Made by a program: the position numbers and the translations under genes | The notes under the pieces: model-generated | The model's database searches: none | Told to the model about the DNA's origin: nothing | What the model saw: only the letters and a program-made list of their open reading frames with translations | Assembly (NCBI GenBank): GCA_029851415.1 | Contig: CM056742.1 | Coordinates: forward strand, 55,530,954 to 55,594,953 | From: Eretmocerus hayati | Lineage: Eukaryota > Arthropoda > Insecta > Hymenoptera > Aphelinidae | Direction: 5' to 3' | Length of the DNA: 64,000 nt | In this document: positions 34,845-44,728 of the stretch, piece by piece | Position numbering within the stretch: the stretch's first letter is position 1 | How the letters are laid out: each line of letters opens with the position of its first letter

Positions 34845-36937
34845 ATGCCATTCAAAACTGTTTTCGATGATAAGTGGTTGGATAATCCCGGTTACTCGGA
34901 TTGGCTAGAGAAGAAAGATGATGATAAGCATTCTTTCTATCGTAAACCTTGCAAAAAAACCAGATCGTTGAGTAACATGGGCGAGAGAGCTCTAACAAGT
35001 CACGCAAATTTAGATCATCACAAAAATGCAGAGGAACTTCCGAAGAAAAACTCGTCTATCACAACCTTCATGCAGAAGAAAAATGTTGAAGTCTGCAACA
35101 AAATTTCCGGACTTCCCCCTACTTTGAAAGGAATATCGAACCAAAATGCAGTCGAAACGGTCGGAATGAATACCAGTAGGCAAAATTTATTGACTCCAGG
35201 TACGATGACATTCATTTTCAAATCTTGTGTCTTGAGTTTGCTATCATCGTCGGACTATGCTCTGATTACTCGACTGATTACTTTTCAGATTGTACTGCTC
35301 GATCATCTCGATCGAAAGATATGACGCTGTTTCTATAACGGGACGAAAAGACGTGATCGGAAATCATGTGGACGAGTCTCACAATAATAGAGCACATGTC
35401 TCTCCGAAATTGCGAAAATTCTATCTCAGCCTCCGAACTGATGCTGCCGAGATGTAAGGAATTGCGAGAATTTCAACTTGGAAGAACGAAGCTTTCATAC
35501 TACATCACTCATGGACTAGCCCCGTACTTTGCTAAAGAACTAATCAGTTCTGCCTCTCATGCTGATGGTATCGTTGTCGGATTTGACGAGTCTTTGAATC
35601 AAGTCCTACAAAAGAATCAGATGGATGTTGCCATCAAATTTTTCAACAAAAGCACAGGCGAGGTAGAAACTCGGTATCTCACGTCTGTCTTTCTACAACA
35701 CTGTAGGTCCGAAGATCTACTCAAAGCTCTCCTCCAAGCATTATTCGGATTAGATCTAGGATTATTAGCTCAAGTATGATTGGACCGACCGAATGTGAAT
35801 CTGAGTCTTTTGGAACTTCTGAAGAAACATCTTGCTGGTAAGACATGCCGAAAGCTTCTAGATATAGGCACGTGTGGTCTGCATGTAATGAATAATGCTT
35901 TCAAAAACCCATTCAAGGAAAATGGTAGGGAGATCGCAGAATTCCTTCGCTCAACGCATTTTTTGTTTCACAATCAGCCTACTAAACAATCTGATTATAC
36001 TCAGATCACAGGCGCTACTAATTTCTTGAACGAATTTTGCTCAACCAGATGGGTTGAGATTGCGAGTATAGCTGACGATGCCATGGTCATGGTATCTCAT
36101 CTGATGAAGTATGCTGAATCATGGGATGCAAGATTGGCTGAGCTTAAAAAAAAGTCTGAAGATCAAAAAGAACCCATTGTAAGCAAGAGTTACAAAAATG
36201 TTTCTCGGATGGTGAAAGATCGACTGATTATTCCTAAACTATCATTTTTCTCTTGGCTAGCAAAACATGTTGAGCCTTATTTGACTTTCTATCAATCAAA
36301 TAATCCATTAGTGCCATTTTTGTTCGATGACTTATCCGATCTCCTCACCCAAGTTATGTCACGATTTGTCCAACCAGATAAACTCCGAAGCATCTCTAAC
36401 ATAATTGAAATAGATTTGAAAAAAGAATCTGGTTTGATACCTGGTGCAAAAATCGATCTTCCGTTTGCCACGAGAGATGCAATCCGTCAATGCAGAAAAA
36501 GTCCAGCCTTGACTGATAAAGAAATAATTTATTTCATCCAGGATTGCCGCTCTGTTTTAGTGAGTTTTTGTTCCAAATTGTTCGCAAAATCTCCGCTTAA
36601 ATGGCCGCTGGTTCAGGCCATTTCATGTTTTGATCCAAAAATAGCTGCAAATGTAGAGGTGTGCAAAGCTCGGTTCTCAAATACACTAGAAATTCTGAAT
36701 TAGCACAAATGGATACCAGGGTGCGAGGCTGAGCATGCTCTATTACAACTCATTGGAGTTTGCAAAAGTGATATTTTTCTCGATACATTAAAGTCTTCCA
36801 AGAAATCTGAGGATCGTTTGGATCACCTTTGGCTCCGAAAACTCATGGCACCAAATACAAATAGGGAACTTTCGAAAGTGTTACAACTAATTTTCACACT
36901 GTCTCATGGCAATGCCTGGTTAGAAAGAGGTTTTTCG
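34845..36937 (+). pseudogene. hAT transposase, N-terminal and catalytic part (broken)
   Basis: The protein would excise and insert the element. Residues 1-65 (FDDKWLDNPGYSDWLEKKDD, SLSNMGERALTSHA) form a BED-type N-terminus, though the first Cys pair is degraded (HSFYRKPC). A likely intron runs from ~35200 (CCAG/GTACGATG) to ~35288 (TTACTTTTCAG). The catalytic region follows: FQLGRTKLSYYITHGLAPYF, VVGFDESLNQVLQ (first Asp), LDRPNVN (second Asp; Gly is usual before PNVN), and DIGTCGLHVMNNAF. After ~36700 come LDHLWLRKLMAP and FTLSHGNAWLERGFS with the catalytic Glu. In-frame stops at about 35777 (TGA) and 36701 (TAG), plus frame damage after the intron, make it non-functional. It is cut at 36937 by the nested element. 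Confidence 0.85.
36933..36937. repeat. Probable 5-bp target duplication (left)
   Basis: TTTCG lies just before the nested element and recurs at 38266-38270. Keeping one copy restores the transposase codons for GFSVNKE. Confidence 0.65.
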
Positions 36938-38265
36938 AAATCATGTGCGTAAAGTTAGTGCGTAAGGAACATTTTTCCGTGCGTAAAGAAATTTTTGCGC
37001 ACGGAATGCGTAAAGACCTGTGCGTAAAGTCACCAACAGTGCGTAAGGTATGTCTTTACACACCGCTACGTATCTTTACGCACTGCCGTATTTTCTTTCT
37101 AGCCTGATATTCTACAACATCTCTTGAAGTTTTTGCGTTGTTTAGCAAAATGATCTCTGTCTTAATTCTGTAGAATCTGAGTGCTTCAATCGTGTATTTG
37201 AATCTGCCCAAAGCAAGTGTTAATGATTTCTTTCAGTCGATAGAATGAATACTTATGAGCTCTCTGAATTGTTATTCTCAATCTTGCTCTCTTGATAAGT
37301 CCATACGATCGAAATATCTTGGTCGGCCATCGAATTGAACATGGAAATAGTTCACTTCGGTAGATTATGCATTTAATTGAGTTCACTACAATATATGCGA
37401 CTGAGAGCTTTTTGGAGTGCTTCCACCGTGGTTTCGGTGGTTTGAAATCTACCTTGGAGCGTATGTCCAAAGGAAATGTAAATTCACTCTTCGGATACTT
37501 CGCCTCAATAAAGAGTGTCGGTGATGTATTCATATTTGTCTATAAGAAAGAATCCATAGGTTCTCTTCTTTCGAAATCGCTTTCTATCCCGTGTATTCAG
37601 AACATTATTATTATCATTATAATCGTCCAAGTTCTTTCTATTGAACCATAGAAATAGCATATTATTCCATCAACCCGTTGATTTATTTTTGCCCGTCCTT
37701 GACGATATTAATAAAACTCTATAATAATTTCCCTCGAAATTCAGAATTGATAATATCTTATGAACTTATATACTTCGGATCTTGTCCACTATTAGTACTT
37801 TTGAGAATTGAGATCGATATTTTCGAACTATGCGGTAACATATTATATATCAAACAAAAGATCTTTTTCTGATACATTTTCAGAACTTTTTTTCAGTCCG
37901 GCGGGGGCTTCGCCCTCTGCACCCCCACCAGGGGCTGCCACCCCTGGACCCCGCTCTATTCCATCTTCCCCCACATGCCCCGATCACGATTTGATTACTG
38001 GCGTATGGGGTGACTGACAGAATACTAACTTTCCGCACAAAATTTCGAAAAATATCGTACGGAACTCTGTCGAAAGGTTTCCGCACTCGGAAAAACTTTA
38101 CACACGAGATGTGAATCTTTACGCACTGTTGAGATACTTTACGCACTCGTCGCTACGCGGCTCGTGCGTAAAGAATCTCACCAGTGCGTAAAGACTCACA
38201 CTCGTGTGTAAAGATTTTCACTCGTGCGTAAATTCAACTTTTCGACATCGTTGCGTAATATACTA
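36938..38265. mobile_element. 1.3-kb element with GTGCGTAAAG motif clusters at both ends
   Basis: The insertion separates ERGFS from VNKECLVENLHEESL of the hAT transposase, so its borders are clear. The left end (36945-37081) has six direct copies of a GTGCGTAARG-like motif and then two inverted ones. The right end (38096-38260) has three inverted and then five direct copies, some imperfect. There is no long terminal inverted repeat. The middle has no recognised protein; the longest frame is 115 codons on minus (37533-37186). A GC-rich stretch lies at 37895-38010. It may be a non-autonomous DNA transposon with dispersed transposase-binding sites, but I cannot assign a class. Confidence 0.75.
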
Positions 38266-38633
38266 TTTCGGTAAACAAAGAATGTCTGGTCGAGAACTTA
38301 CACGAGGAATCACTTGTCGCTCGACGAAGAGTTTATGATTCTCTAATGTGTATCGGCGGTATTGCGATGCTCGAGTCTAAAATAACGAAAAGTATGATAC
38401 ACTATCATCGAAATGCTAGTGGTATATACAAAGAGGCATTGAAGAAGAAAAAATTGGACGACGAAACGTCAGCAAAATTAAGTGATAAAATCAAAATAGA
38501 AACTCTAAGATTACAACGATTGATAGCTGATAAATCGCTGTTCTTAGAAGAATCTCGTGAAAGAACTCTCGATATCGGAGAGCAGATATGCCAGGCTGAA
38601 AAAGCTTTGAAATCTTTCAAGTCCCGGGAATGA
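38266..38633 (+). pseudogene. hAT transposase, C-terminal part
   Basis: From the codon for Val after GFS, the frame gives VNKECLVENLHEESLVARRR, then a helical, Lys/Glu-rich tail (YKEALKKKKLDDETSAKLSD, LRLQRLIADKSLFLEESRER, EKALKSF) and a stop at ~38631. It continues the dimerisation domain begun before 36937. The tail looks coiled-coil-like. It is intact in itself but separated from the rest by the nested 1.3-kb element. Confidence 0.85.
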
Positions 38634-38837
38634 TGTATTATTCAAGTGTTAGAGTGGTTAATAAATTTTTCTTGAAAATTTTATCTGAGCATCTTATCAT
38701 TACACCCCTCTCTTTACATAATCATCACTTTTTGACTCCGAAAAATAACAAATTATTATTCTGGAAAATTATCAAAAATGCTTTGGAATTGTCTGGAAAC
38801 TCAGGGAATCGAGGATTGGCGATCGAGTGGACACCCT
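38634..38837. other. hAT 3' terminal region
   Basis: This non-coding AT-rich sequence ends in the inverted terminus AGTGGACACCCT. Motifs TTGTCTGGAAACTCAGGGAA at ~38789-38815 mirror those at the left end. Confidence 0.8.
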
Positions 38838-38845
38838 GTACCCGA
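38838..38845. repeat. 8-bp target duplication of the hAT element, right copy
   Basis: GTACCCGA, one mismatch to 32385-32392. On the minus strand it encodes part of EIRV in the R1-clade RT. Confidence 0.85.
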
Positions 38846-39025
38846 ATCTCTTGTCCCTCGTCGGTGTCGTACACGAGGGTCCTGTTCCGCAGGTAGTCAC
38901 TCGTGACGGCTAGTAGATAGGGGGGCACTTTACCTGCTTGGGATTGATAGACTCGCTCCCAGCTCGCGCAGTTGAACGCGTTCTTTATGTCCAACGCAAT
39001 GATGGCACAGAATCCTCCTCTTCCT

Positions 39026-39030
<5 letters not shown>
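38846..39030 (-). pseudogene. R1-clade RT, 5' part (5'-truncated)
   Basis: The minus-strand frame reads GGFCAIIALDIKNAFNCASW (RT motif A, ALDIKNAF), then KVPPYLLAVTSDYLRNRTLV and YDTDEGQEIRV. It stops at the hAT target site. Upstream it starts abruptly at the (GA)n tract, so the endonuclease and RT N-terminus are missing. It joins in frame to 32392. Confidence 0.85.

Positions 39031-39091
<61 letters not shown>
39031..39091. repeat. (TC)n microsatellite between two truncated retrotransposons
   Basis: This ~61-bp uninterrupted TC run has the 5'-truncated R1-clade element (minus) on one side and the 5'-truncated CR1/L2-group copy 2 (plus) on the other, head to head. Translated frames through it give Ser-Leu runs without meaning. 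Confidence 0.95.
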
Positions 39092-39092
<1 letters not shown>

Positions 39093-41901
39093 CTCCTACC
39101 ATCTTTTTGGGGTGGCTGAGTCGAAGCTAGATGAGTATGTGGATGACAGTCTCGTTCAGATACCGGGTTTTTCGCTATTGAGACAGGATCGCAACAGGGA
39201 GGGTGGTGGGGTTGCCTTGTATGTGCGCAATGATTTCAAGGTAGAGAAGCTAATTTCGTCTAAAACTTTTGGCCCAGGGAAACCTGGAGTTCCTGAATTT
39301 CTTTTCTGTAGCGTACAGCAGGGTAACTCCCCTCCAACCTTAGTCGTGGTAATTTACAGACCCCCGAAAATCGCCATGCAGAAGGATGACGGTCTGTTTG
39401 GCTCGTTACGCCGACTGTGTGGGGATTATAGTCATAAAATTATAATGGGAGATCTGAACGCGGATTTGTTAGACACTGCTCACCCTGACACCAAGACACT
39501 GACTGCACTGACAGAAGAACTTGCCTTGCAGATAGTGCAGCATGGCCCGACTCACCAACACACCCCCAATACATCTCATACATGGATTGACCACATCTAC
39601 GTAGATGACAATGACATCGTTACTGACTGCCAAAACAGACTCCTGCCCAGTTTCGGCAGGCACTCGGTCATTGACGTCACCATCAACGTCTTCAGTCCCT
39701 CTCCGCCAAAAAATTCCTTTACCTACAGGGATTTTCGTAACATCACTCCGGAGATATTGAATGACCGGCTGCTTCGCTGCGACTGGACAGCTCTTGAAAA
39801 TGCCGAAACCAGTTTGGAAGGAGCAGTTCACTGCTTGAATGAAAATTTAAAGACCGTTATAAACGAATTAGCTCCTGAGAAAACTATTAATCCGCGAAAA
39901 AATGACGCTCCCTGGATTGGTCCTGAGCTGCGGGTACTCATAAAGGAGCGAGACGCGACGCGCAGGCGCTGGGAGCGGAATCAACGTAACCAGCGCAAGT
40001 GTCCTGAGCTTCAAAATGAGTACTTTCGGCTCAGTGAAGAGGTTGACTTGCGCATCGAACGAGAGCGTAACTCCTTCCTTCAAAGTCATCTTTCTGACGC
40101 TCTCGATCAACAGAAGAACATCTGGAAGGAAATGCGCAACCTCGGCCTCTTGCCTAAGAGCAAAGAGGAGGAACTTCATGGTTTCACACCGGATGAGTTA
40201 AACGCACACTTTGCGGGGGTTTCCGTTTCGCCCCACGAAAATATTGAAGAAGCAATGGACGATATTGACTCGGTGCCAGAAGAGGGGTTTAAATTTAAGC
40301 CCACAAATTTCACTGATGTAGTCCTTGCCATCAAACATTTCTCCTCGCAGGCCCGTGGAGCGGATGGAATACCTCAAATCGTGATCGCGAAAGCTCTCCC
40401 GGCTATTGGTGATCTTATTGTACATATTTTTAACTCCTCTTTCGCTCATAGCATTTTTCCCGAGGCTTGGAAGCAAGCGCAGCTGATCGCATTAAAGAAG
40501 ACTGCCACTCCATCAACGGTCTCGGATTTCCGTCCCATAGCGCTGCTGTGCTTCCTCTCCAAGGTTTTGGAAAAAATCGCACATGACCAAATCACGGAGT
40601 ATTTAAAAATTGAGAATCTACTTGATCCCTTCCAAGCTGGTTTCAAGCAACATCACAGTACCCAGACGGCACTGCTCAAGTTGACAGACGACATCAGAGT
40701 AGGAATTGACAGAAAGAAGATCACTCTGCTCCTACTGTTCGACTTTAGCAAAGCATTCGATACAATCTCACCATGCAAGCTGCTGAGGAAGCTACGACAC
40801 CTTGGCTTCTCGAGATCGGCACTCTTGTGGATAAAATCATATTTACAGGGTCGCACCCAACAAATCACTTCTAAAGTAGGTAAATCTGATTGGCTCGAAA
40901 CCAATCTGGGTGTTCCGCAGGGGTCCGTTCTTGGGCCTCTCCTCTTCAGCTTGTATGTGAATGATTTGCCCGGGCTATTGAATGGAAAGTCAGTGAACCA
41001 TATATTCTACGCAGATGATCTTCAGATCTATCTTCAAGTTGACAAGAAGAACATCAAGGAGGGGATTGCTCGACTGGGAGACATAGGGCGACTCGTTGCT
41101 GAATGGGCTAGGAACTCCGACCTGCGTCTCAACGCTGGCAAGACCAAGGCAATCTTTTTCAGTTCCGACCGGAACGTTAGAGACTTGCAACGAATGAACT
41201 TGCCAGGGGTTGAGATACAGGATGGAGTGTTTGTCCCATTCAGTGATACTGTCGTGAGTCTTGGTGTTACACTTGACAGCGAACTAACGTGGAAACCGCA
41301 CATTGATCAAGTTACCAAAAAAGTCAACAGAGCCCTATATGGTTTGCGGTTTTTTAGGGCGTGTATCACCAGACCTCTCCGAATTCGCCTAGTCGAGTCA
41401 CTTGTTCAACCGCATTTGGATTACTGTACGGTCGTGTACCTCGACGCCACGGACGAACAGCGGCAACGGATACAACGACTAAGCAATTCATGTGTGAGAT
41501 ATATTTTTGATCTTAGGAGAGACGAGCATATCACCCCGTTTAGGGAGCGTCTGGGCTGGTTACGTACTGATTCGCGGCGAATGTACTTCGCAGCTCTCTT
41601 GATGCATAAGATCATGCACTTAGGAGAACCTGGCTACCTAGCTGCGATGTTTACCAGGTACCAATCTGAACGCCCCGCACGTGGTGATGCAGAAGAGCGG
41701 ACACTCAAAGTTCCCAATATGAGACTTGAATATGGTAGAAGATCTTTCCAGGTTCAATGTGCTCACTTGTGGAACTTTCTCCCTTCGGGCTTTCGGCAAA
41801 TTCAAAAAATTTCACTTTTTAAAGACGCTCTAAAAGAATTTTTCTTGTTGCAACCCTCCCGGAGGATTGACGTGGACCAGAAACAGTACTTCAATCTCTG
41901 A
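39092..41901 (+). CDS. ORF2 endonuclease-reverse transcriptase of copy 2 (N-terminally truncated)
   Basis: This is an uninterrupted frame of ~936 codons. In order: endonuclease (VAESKLDEYVDDSL, HKIIMGDLNADLLD, HTWIDHIYVDDND, FGRHSVIDVTI); a linker rich in Arg/Glu (ERDATRRRWERNQRNQRKC); RT (SDFRPIALLCFLSKVLEK, LLFDFSKAFDTISP, GVPQGSVLGPLLF, HIFYADDLQIYLQV, SLGVTLDSELTWK); and a C-terminal domain ending near FFLLQPSRRIDVDQKQYFNL. Catalytic RT aspartates are present. An apparent ATG at 38938 is an artefact: that stretch reads R1-clade antisense and the (TC)n run. The original start is missing, so this copy cannot encode a complete protein. Confidence 0.92.
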
Positions 41902-42244
41902 TAGGCTTGGGCTCTTTTCAATTAGTCTTTTTCTAGTTTTAGTCGAGTTTTACGTGGCTTACCTGTCACATAACTCTTAAATCTGTGATAGTTTCCGGGA
42001 CCATGTCTGTCTTTTTATATGTACTGATGTACCTCGATTAATTAATTACCTAATTTATTTTGACTCGTGCGCATCTCTCGATGCCTTTTCAATGACTAGT
42101 CACATTCTGTGATAAATGAAATTTCCTTGACCAAAATGACAAATTGTATAATATTTATATGTTGATTATGACCGTTATATGTATCTCATTTAATTGTATT
42201 TTTACTTTTGCCACCAGGCGAATAAAGGGAATCAATCAATCAAT

Positions 42245-42247
<3 letters not shown>
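41902..42247 (+). other. 3' UTR and (AATC)n tail of copy 2
   Basis: This AT-rich untranslated region ends ACCAGGCGAATAAAGGG followed by four AATC units. Short tandem tails, not poly(A), are typical of CR1 and L2 elements. Confidence 0.8.
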
Positions 42248-42293
<46 letters not shown>

Positions 42294-42307
42294 ACTCTCT
42301 CTCTCTC
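42248..42307. repeat. (TC)n microsatellite at the 3' end of copy 2
   Basis: This TC run, with single interruptions (TTTCTCAC) near its end, directly follows the (AATC)n tail. Confidence 0.95.
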
Positions 42308-44728
42308 CACTCTCATTTCTTGTATACTGAAAAATGAACCGCGGGCAACGTTGTCCTGATTGAATATCATATTCATAAGGTCTGTATATCTCATGACATA
42401 CTTCCACGATTCAATCGACTGTCTGAGAAGAACGCAAATAGCTTCTCAAGCACCTACTCCATATTTTTAGTCTAATTCGCAAAAAGGAGCAGTTTCGATT
42501 TCCTGATGATGAAATTTCATTATTTTTTGGCAGTAGGAATCGAACCCCATTTCCGGTTCTAGGCGACATTTCAGGCAAACTAATTTCCGCCACTGGCACG
42601 ACGTGCAGATTTGTCTCATTGATGCGAATACACCAAATGAATATACGCAGAGCCAAGCACTCGAAACATCTCAAGTACTAGAATTGCTGCAATCTGATAG
42701 TGGTACATTGAAGCATTAATTTCATGTATAACATAAACCACCGGTCAAACAATTGTTCATCTTTCGCACATCTTCTAGAATTGAGTTAGTTTTCCATTTC
42801 GTCCGACTTTAGAGTTCTCAGTTGCAGAATATGAAATAGGTACATATTTTTTTCAAAAAGAATCTTTTTAAATGTGGTATAGGAATGTTCAATATTATAT
42901 ATTAATAAATAATCCGAAATGACTTGGAAATACCAGGAGTACATAATTTATTTGGCAACGGTGGCATTGGAATTACTTCCTGATTCCCTGTTCGGTTGAA
43001 TTAACCTGTGGGTTGCCGGGATACTCTTTCTCTCGGTCTTGGTGGTGCTGTAGAATGGATGAATTATTATAGCTCGATATCCTTCTATTGAATTATTGAA
43101 GTCGTTTGTGTGTACATGTGTGTATGTGTGTATGTGTCTGATAGAGTCTGGAGAAAGGTTGTGGGTATATGCATTGAATATTGAACATGTTTGTGTATAT
43201 GCGTGTATGGGTGGGTGAGTGAGTGAGTGAGTGTATGTGTGTTGAATGAGGTATTTTATGCCTGATAATTGATACTAGCATAATGCTTCCCGTTGCTCGC
43301 CTCGGTAGAATTTTTGATACCACAAGTTGTAATTGAATGTCGTTTCTGGGCGATTAAAATTTAAATATTTTATTTATATATTCCTACAAGATTACAATTT
43401 TGTTTTAAGAAACCATTGAATATGGATTTGCTGTTTAGGGTTTGTTAAAACTCAAAAAGAGTAAGTTTAGCAATGATGCTCGTGGTATATAAGGTTGGGT
43501 GTGATTTCCGATAAGTAACGCCAATTCTGCTTGGTCCATAGATTCAGGATTGCTATATCTAAAAAATTCGTCGAATGGTTCGTGAACTCGCTGATGTTGG
43601 TATCCAACATCCTCTCAAGACAACCCGGTTGAACTTTCAGCTCATCTCATTGAAAATTGCGGCCGCAAGAATTTTTCATGAAGAAAATAATTCTCTTCAT
43701 TCTTTTGAAGATTGATATTATTAGAAATTTTCATTTGAACTTGACAATGATCTCAATCCATTGATCCATTGAACATATGTCAAGAAAGCTACAGAGGAAT
43801 TTTTGAGCCACAAAACTGATATGAGATATCACAACAACAATTCCTCGAACTGAGTCAGATTGACCTGCGCAAATTAACTATGTCATTTGAAAAGAGAGTG
43901 CTATTTGGAGATTGAGCTGGCGTATTGGCTAACGCCATTCGATTCCTGGAAATTATAGGAGAGCATATTAATTTCTAAAAGTGCTGTGCTTCGATTCATT
44001 AAAGGGTCGATATGACACTTCATTTAGTTGAATTACTATAGTATGTACAAGTTTTTACATTTTTTGGATTCCGGCTAACGCCAGACAGCTGATACATGAC
44101 ATGATTTGTAAACCCCCTTACAATCATTCCTCCGATTGTATCAAAATCATCTGTTGATCAATCAGTTTTTACCGTTGTCCATCATAAGGTATATAAATTT
44201 CGTCTCATTCGAAGTTCATTATTTTAAACGCATTTTTCCACAAAAATTCAAATGAAATGAATTCTATCGACGTGTAGTTTGGAAGATCTTCAGGATGGAT
44301 TGCTGTTATCCATCAGGTTACTTAATTTGCTTGCATCAATAGGAAAGAGTTGAAAAAATAACACCCGGTATTCATGTGTTGCTAGAATATTTTCTCCTCA
44401 CTTGGGAATCTCATAATGGTTGTTCCACATTCTTAAATTACTCAGAGCAGATGGTCTCATACGTTTTCAAAACCCTTACGAAATTCTAATCTACATGATT
44501 TTCAGTGAAGTCCATGCCTCCAAAGTTGTTACACCAAAAGAAGTAAGAAACGAGAAATTATTCTCAAATGACTTAGAGCATATAGCCTCATACGTTTTTG
44601 AGACTCTTATCGAAAACTAATCTACATAATTTCCAATGGAGTTATGTCACTATCAGAGATCAGAAAAAATAAAAACACATAATCAAGACTTCACACCTTA
44701 CCATCATGGATCACATACCTGAAGTTTA
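42308..44728. other. No gene recognised; GT/GTGA-rich simple repeats at 43106-43245
   Basis: Apart from a purine/GT-rich simple-sequence block (TGTGTGTATGTGTGTATG, then GGTGGGTGAGTGAGTGAGTG) this stretch is AT-rich and without recognisable features. Minus-strand frames at 42674-42411 and 43323-43093 are short, and the second is a by-product of the simple repeat. Confidence 0.5.

Larger units (their letters stand above)
32393..38837 (+). mobile_element. hAT DNA transposon (6.4 kb) inserted in the R1-clade element
   Basis: The ends are GGGTGTCCACT on the left and AGTGGACACCCT on the right, followed inside by GTCTGGAAA-type and TTCAGGGAAT motifs on both sides. The 8-bp duplication (GTACCYGA) and the encoded hAT transposase confirm the class. 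The left side contains a 1.27-kb inverted-repeat insertion, and the transposase gene is interrupted near its 3' end by a 1.3-kb element. The reading frame of the host R1-clade element rejoins exactly when this element is removed. Confidence 0.92.
30717..39030 (-). mobile_element. R1-clade non-LTR retrotransposon, 5'-truncated and split by a hAT insertion
   Basis: The minus-strand sequence covers part of RT (39030-38846), then after a 6.4-kb hAT insertion the rest of RT and the C-terminus (32392-31174), a ~450-bp 3' UTR, and an A-rich tail (TTTATTTTTTTT on plus) at 30717-30728. Both ends abut (GA)n on its sense strand. Removing the hAT and one target duplication gives a continuous frame (EIRV joined to LSAGIRQGSV). 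The RT arrangement and the Cys-His C-terminal motif are typical of R1-clade elements. It carries stop codons and is dead. Confidence 0.85.
39092..42247 (+). mobile_element. CR1/L2-group non-LTR retrotransposon, copy 2 (5'-truncated)
   Basis: The sequence starts at the point matching ~2630 of copy 1 (CTCCTACCATCT), directly after (TC)n, and lacks ORF1 and the first ~40 codons of ORF2. ORF2 is intact to 41901. A ~345-bp 3' UTR ends in (AATC)n (AATCAATCAATCAATC at ~42232-42248), which runs directly into (TC)n. Close identity with copy 1 indicates the same family and recent activity. Confidence 0.93.

Noticed and set aside
38938..39091. Apparent N-terminus of a 987-residue protein including a long Ser-Leu run
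   Set aside because: The upstream part is antisense R1-clade sequence plus the (TC)n tract; the retrotransposon itself starts at ~39092.
38725..39102. Minus-strand 125-codon frame with a Glu-Arg run as a single gene
   Set aside because: The start lies beyond the (GA)n tract; only the RT part to 38846 is real, and the rest reads into the hAT element.
42530..42600. tRNA-like sequence on the minus strand (GGTTCGATTCC box B, ending in CCA)
   Set aside because: The T-stem and acceptor stem do not pair and no proper box A is seen at the right distance; at most a SINE or tRNA relic, not supportable.
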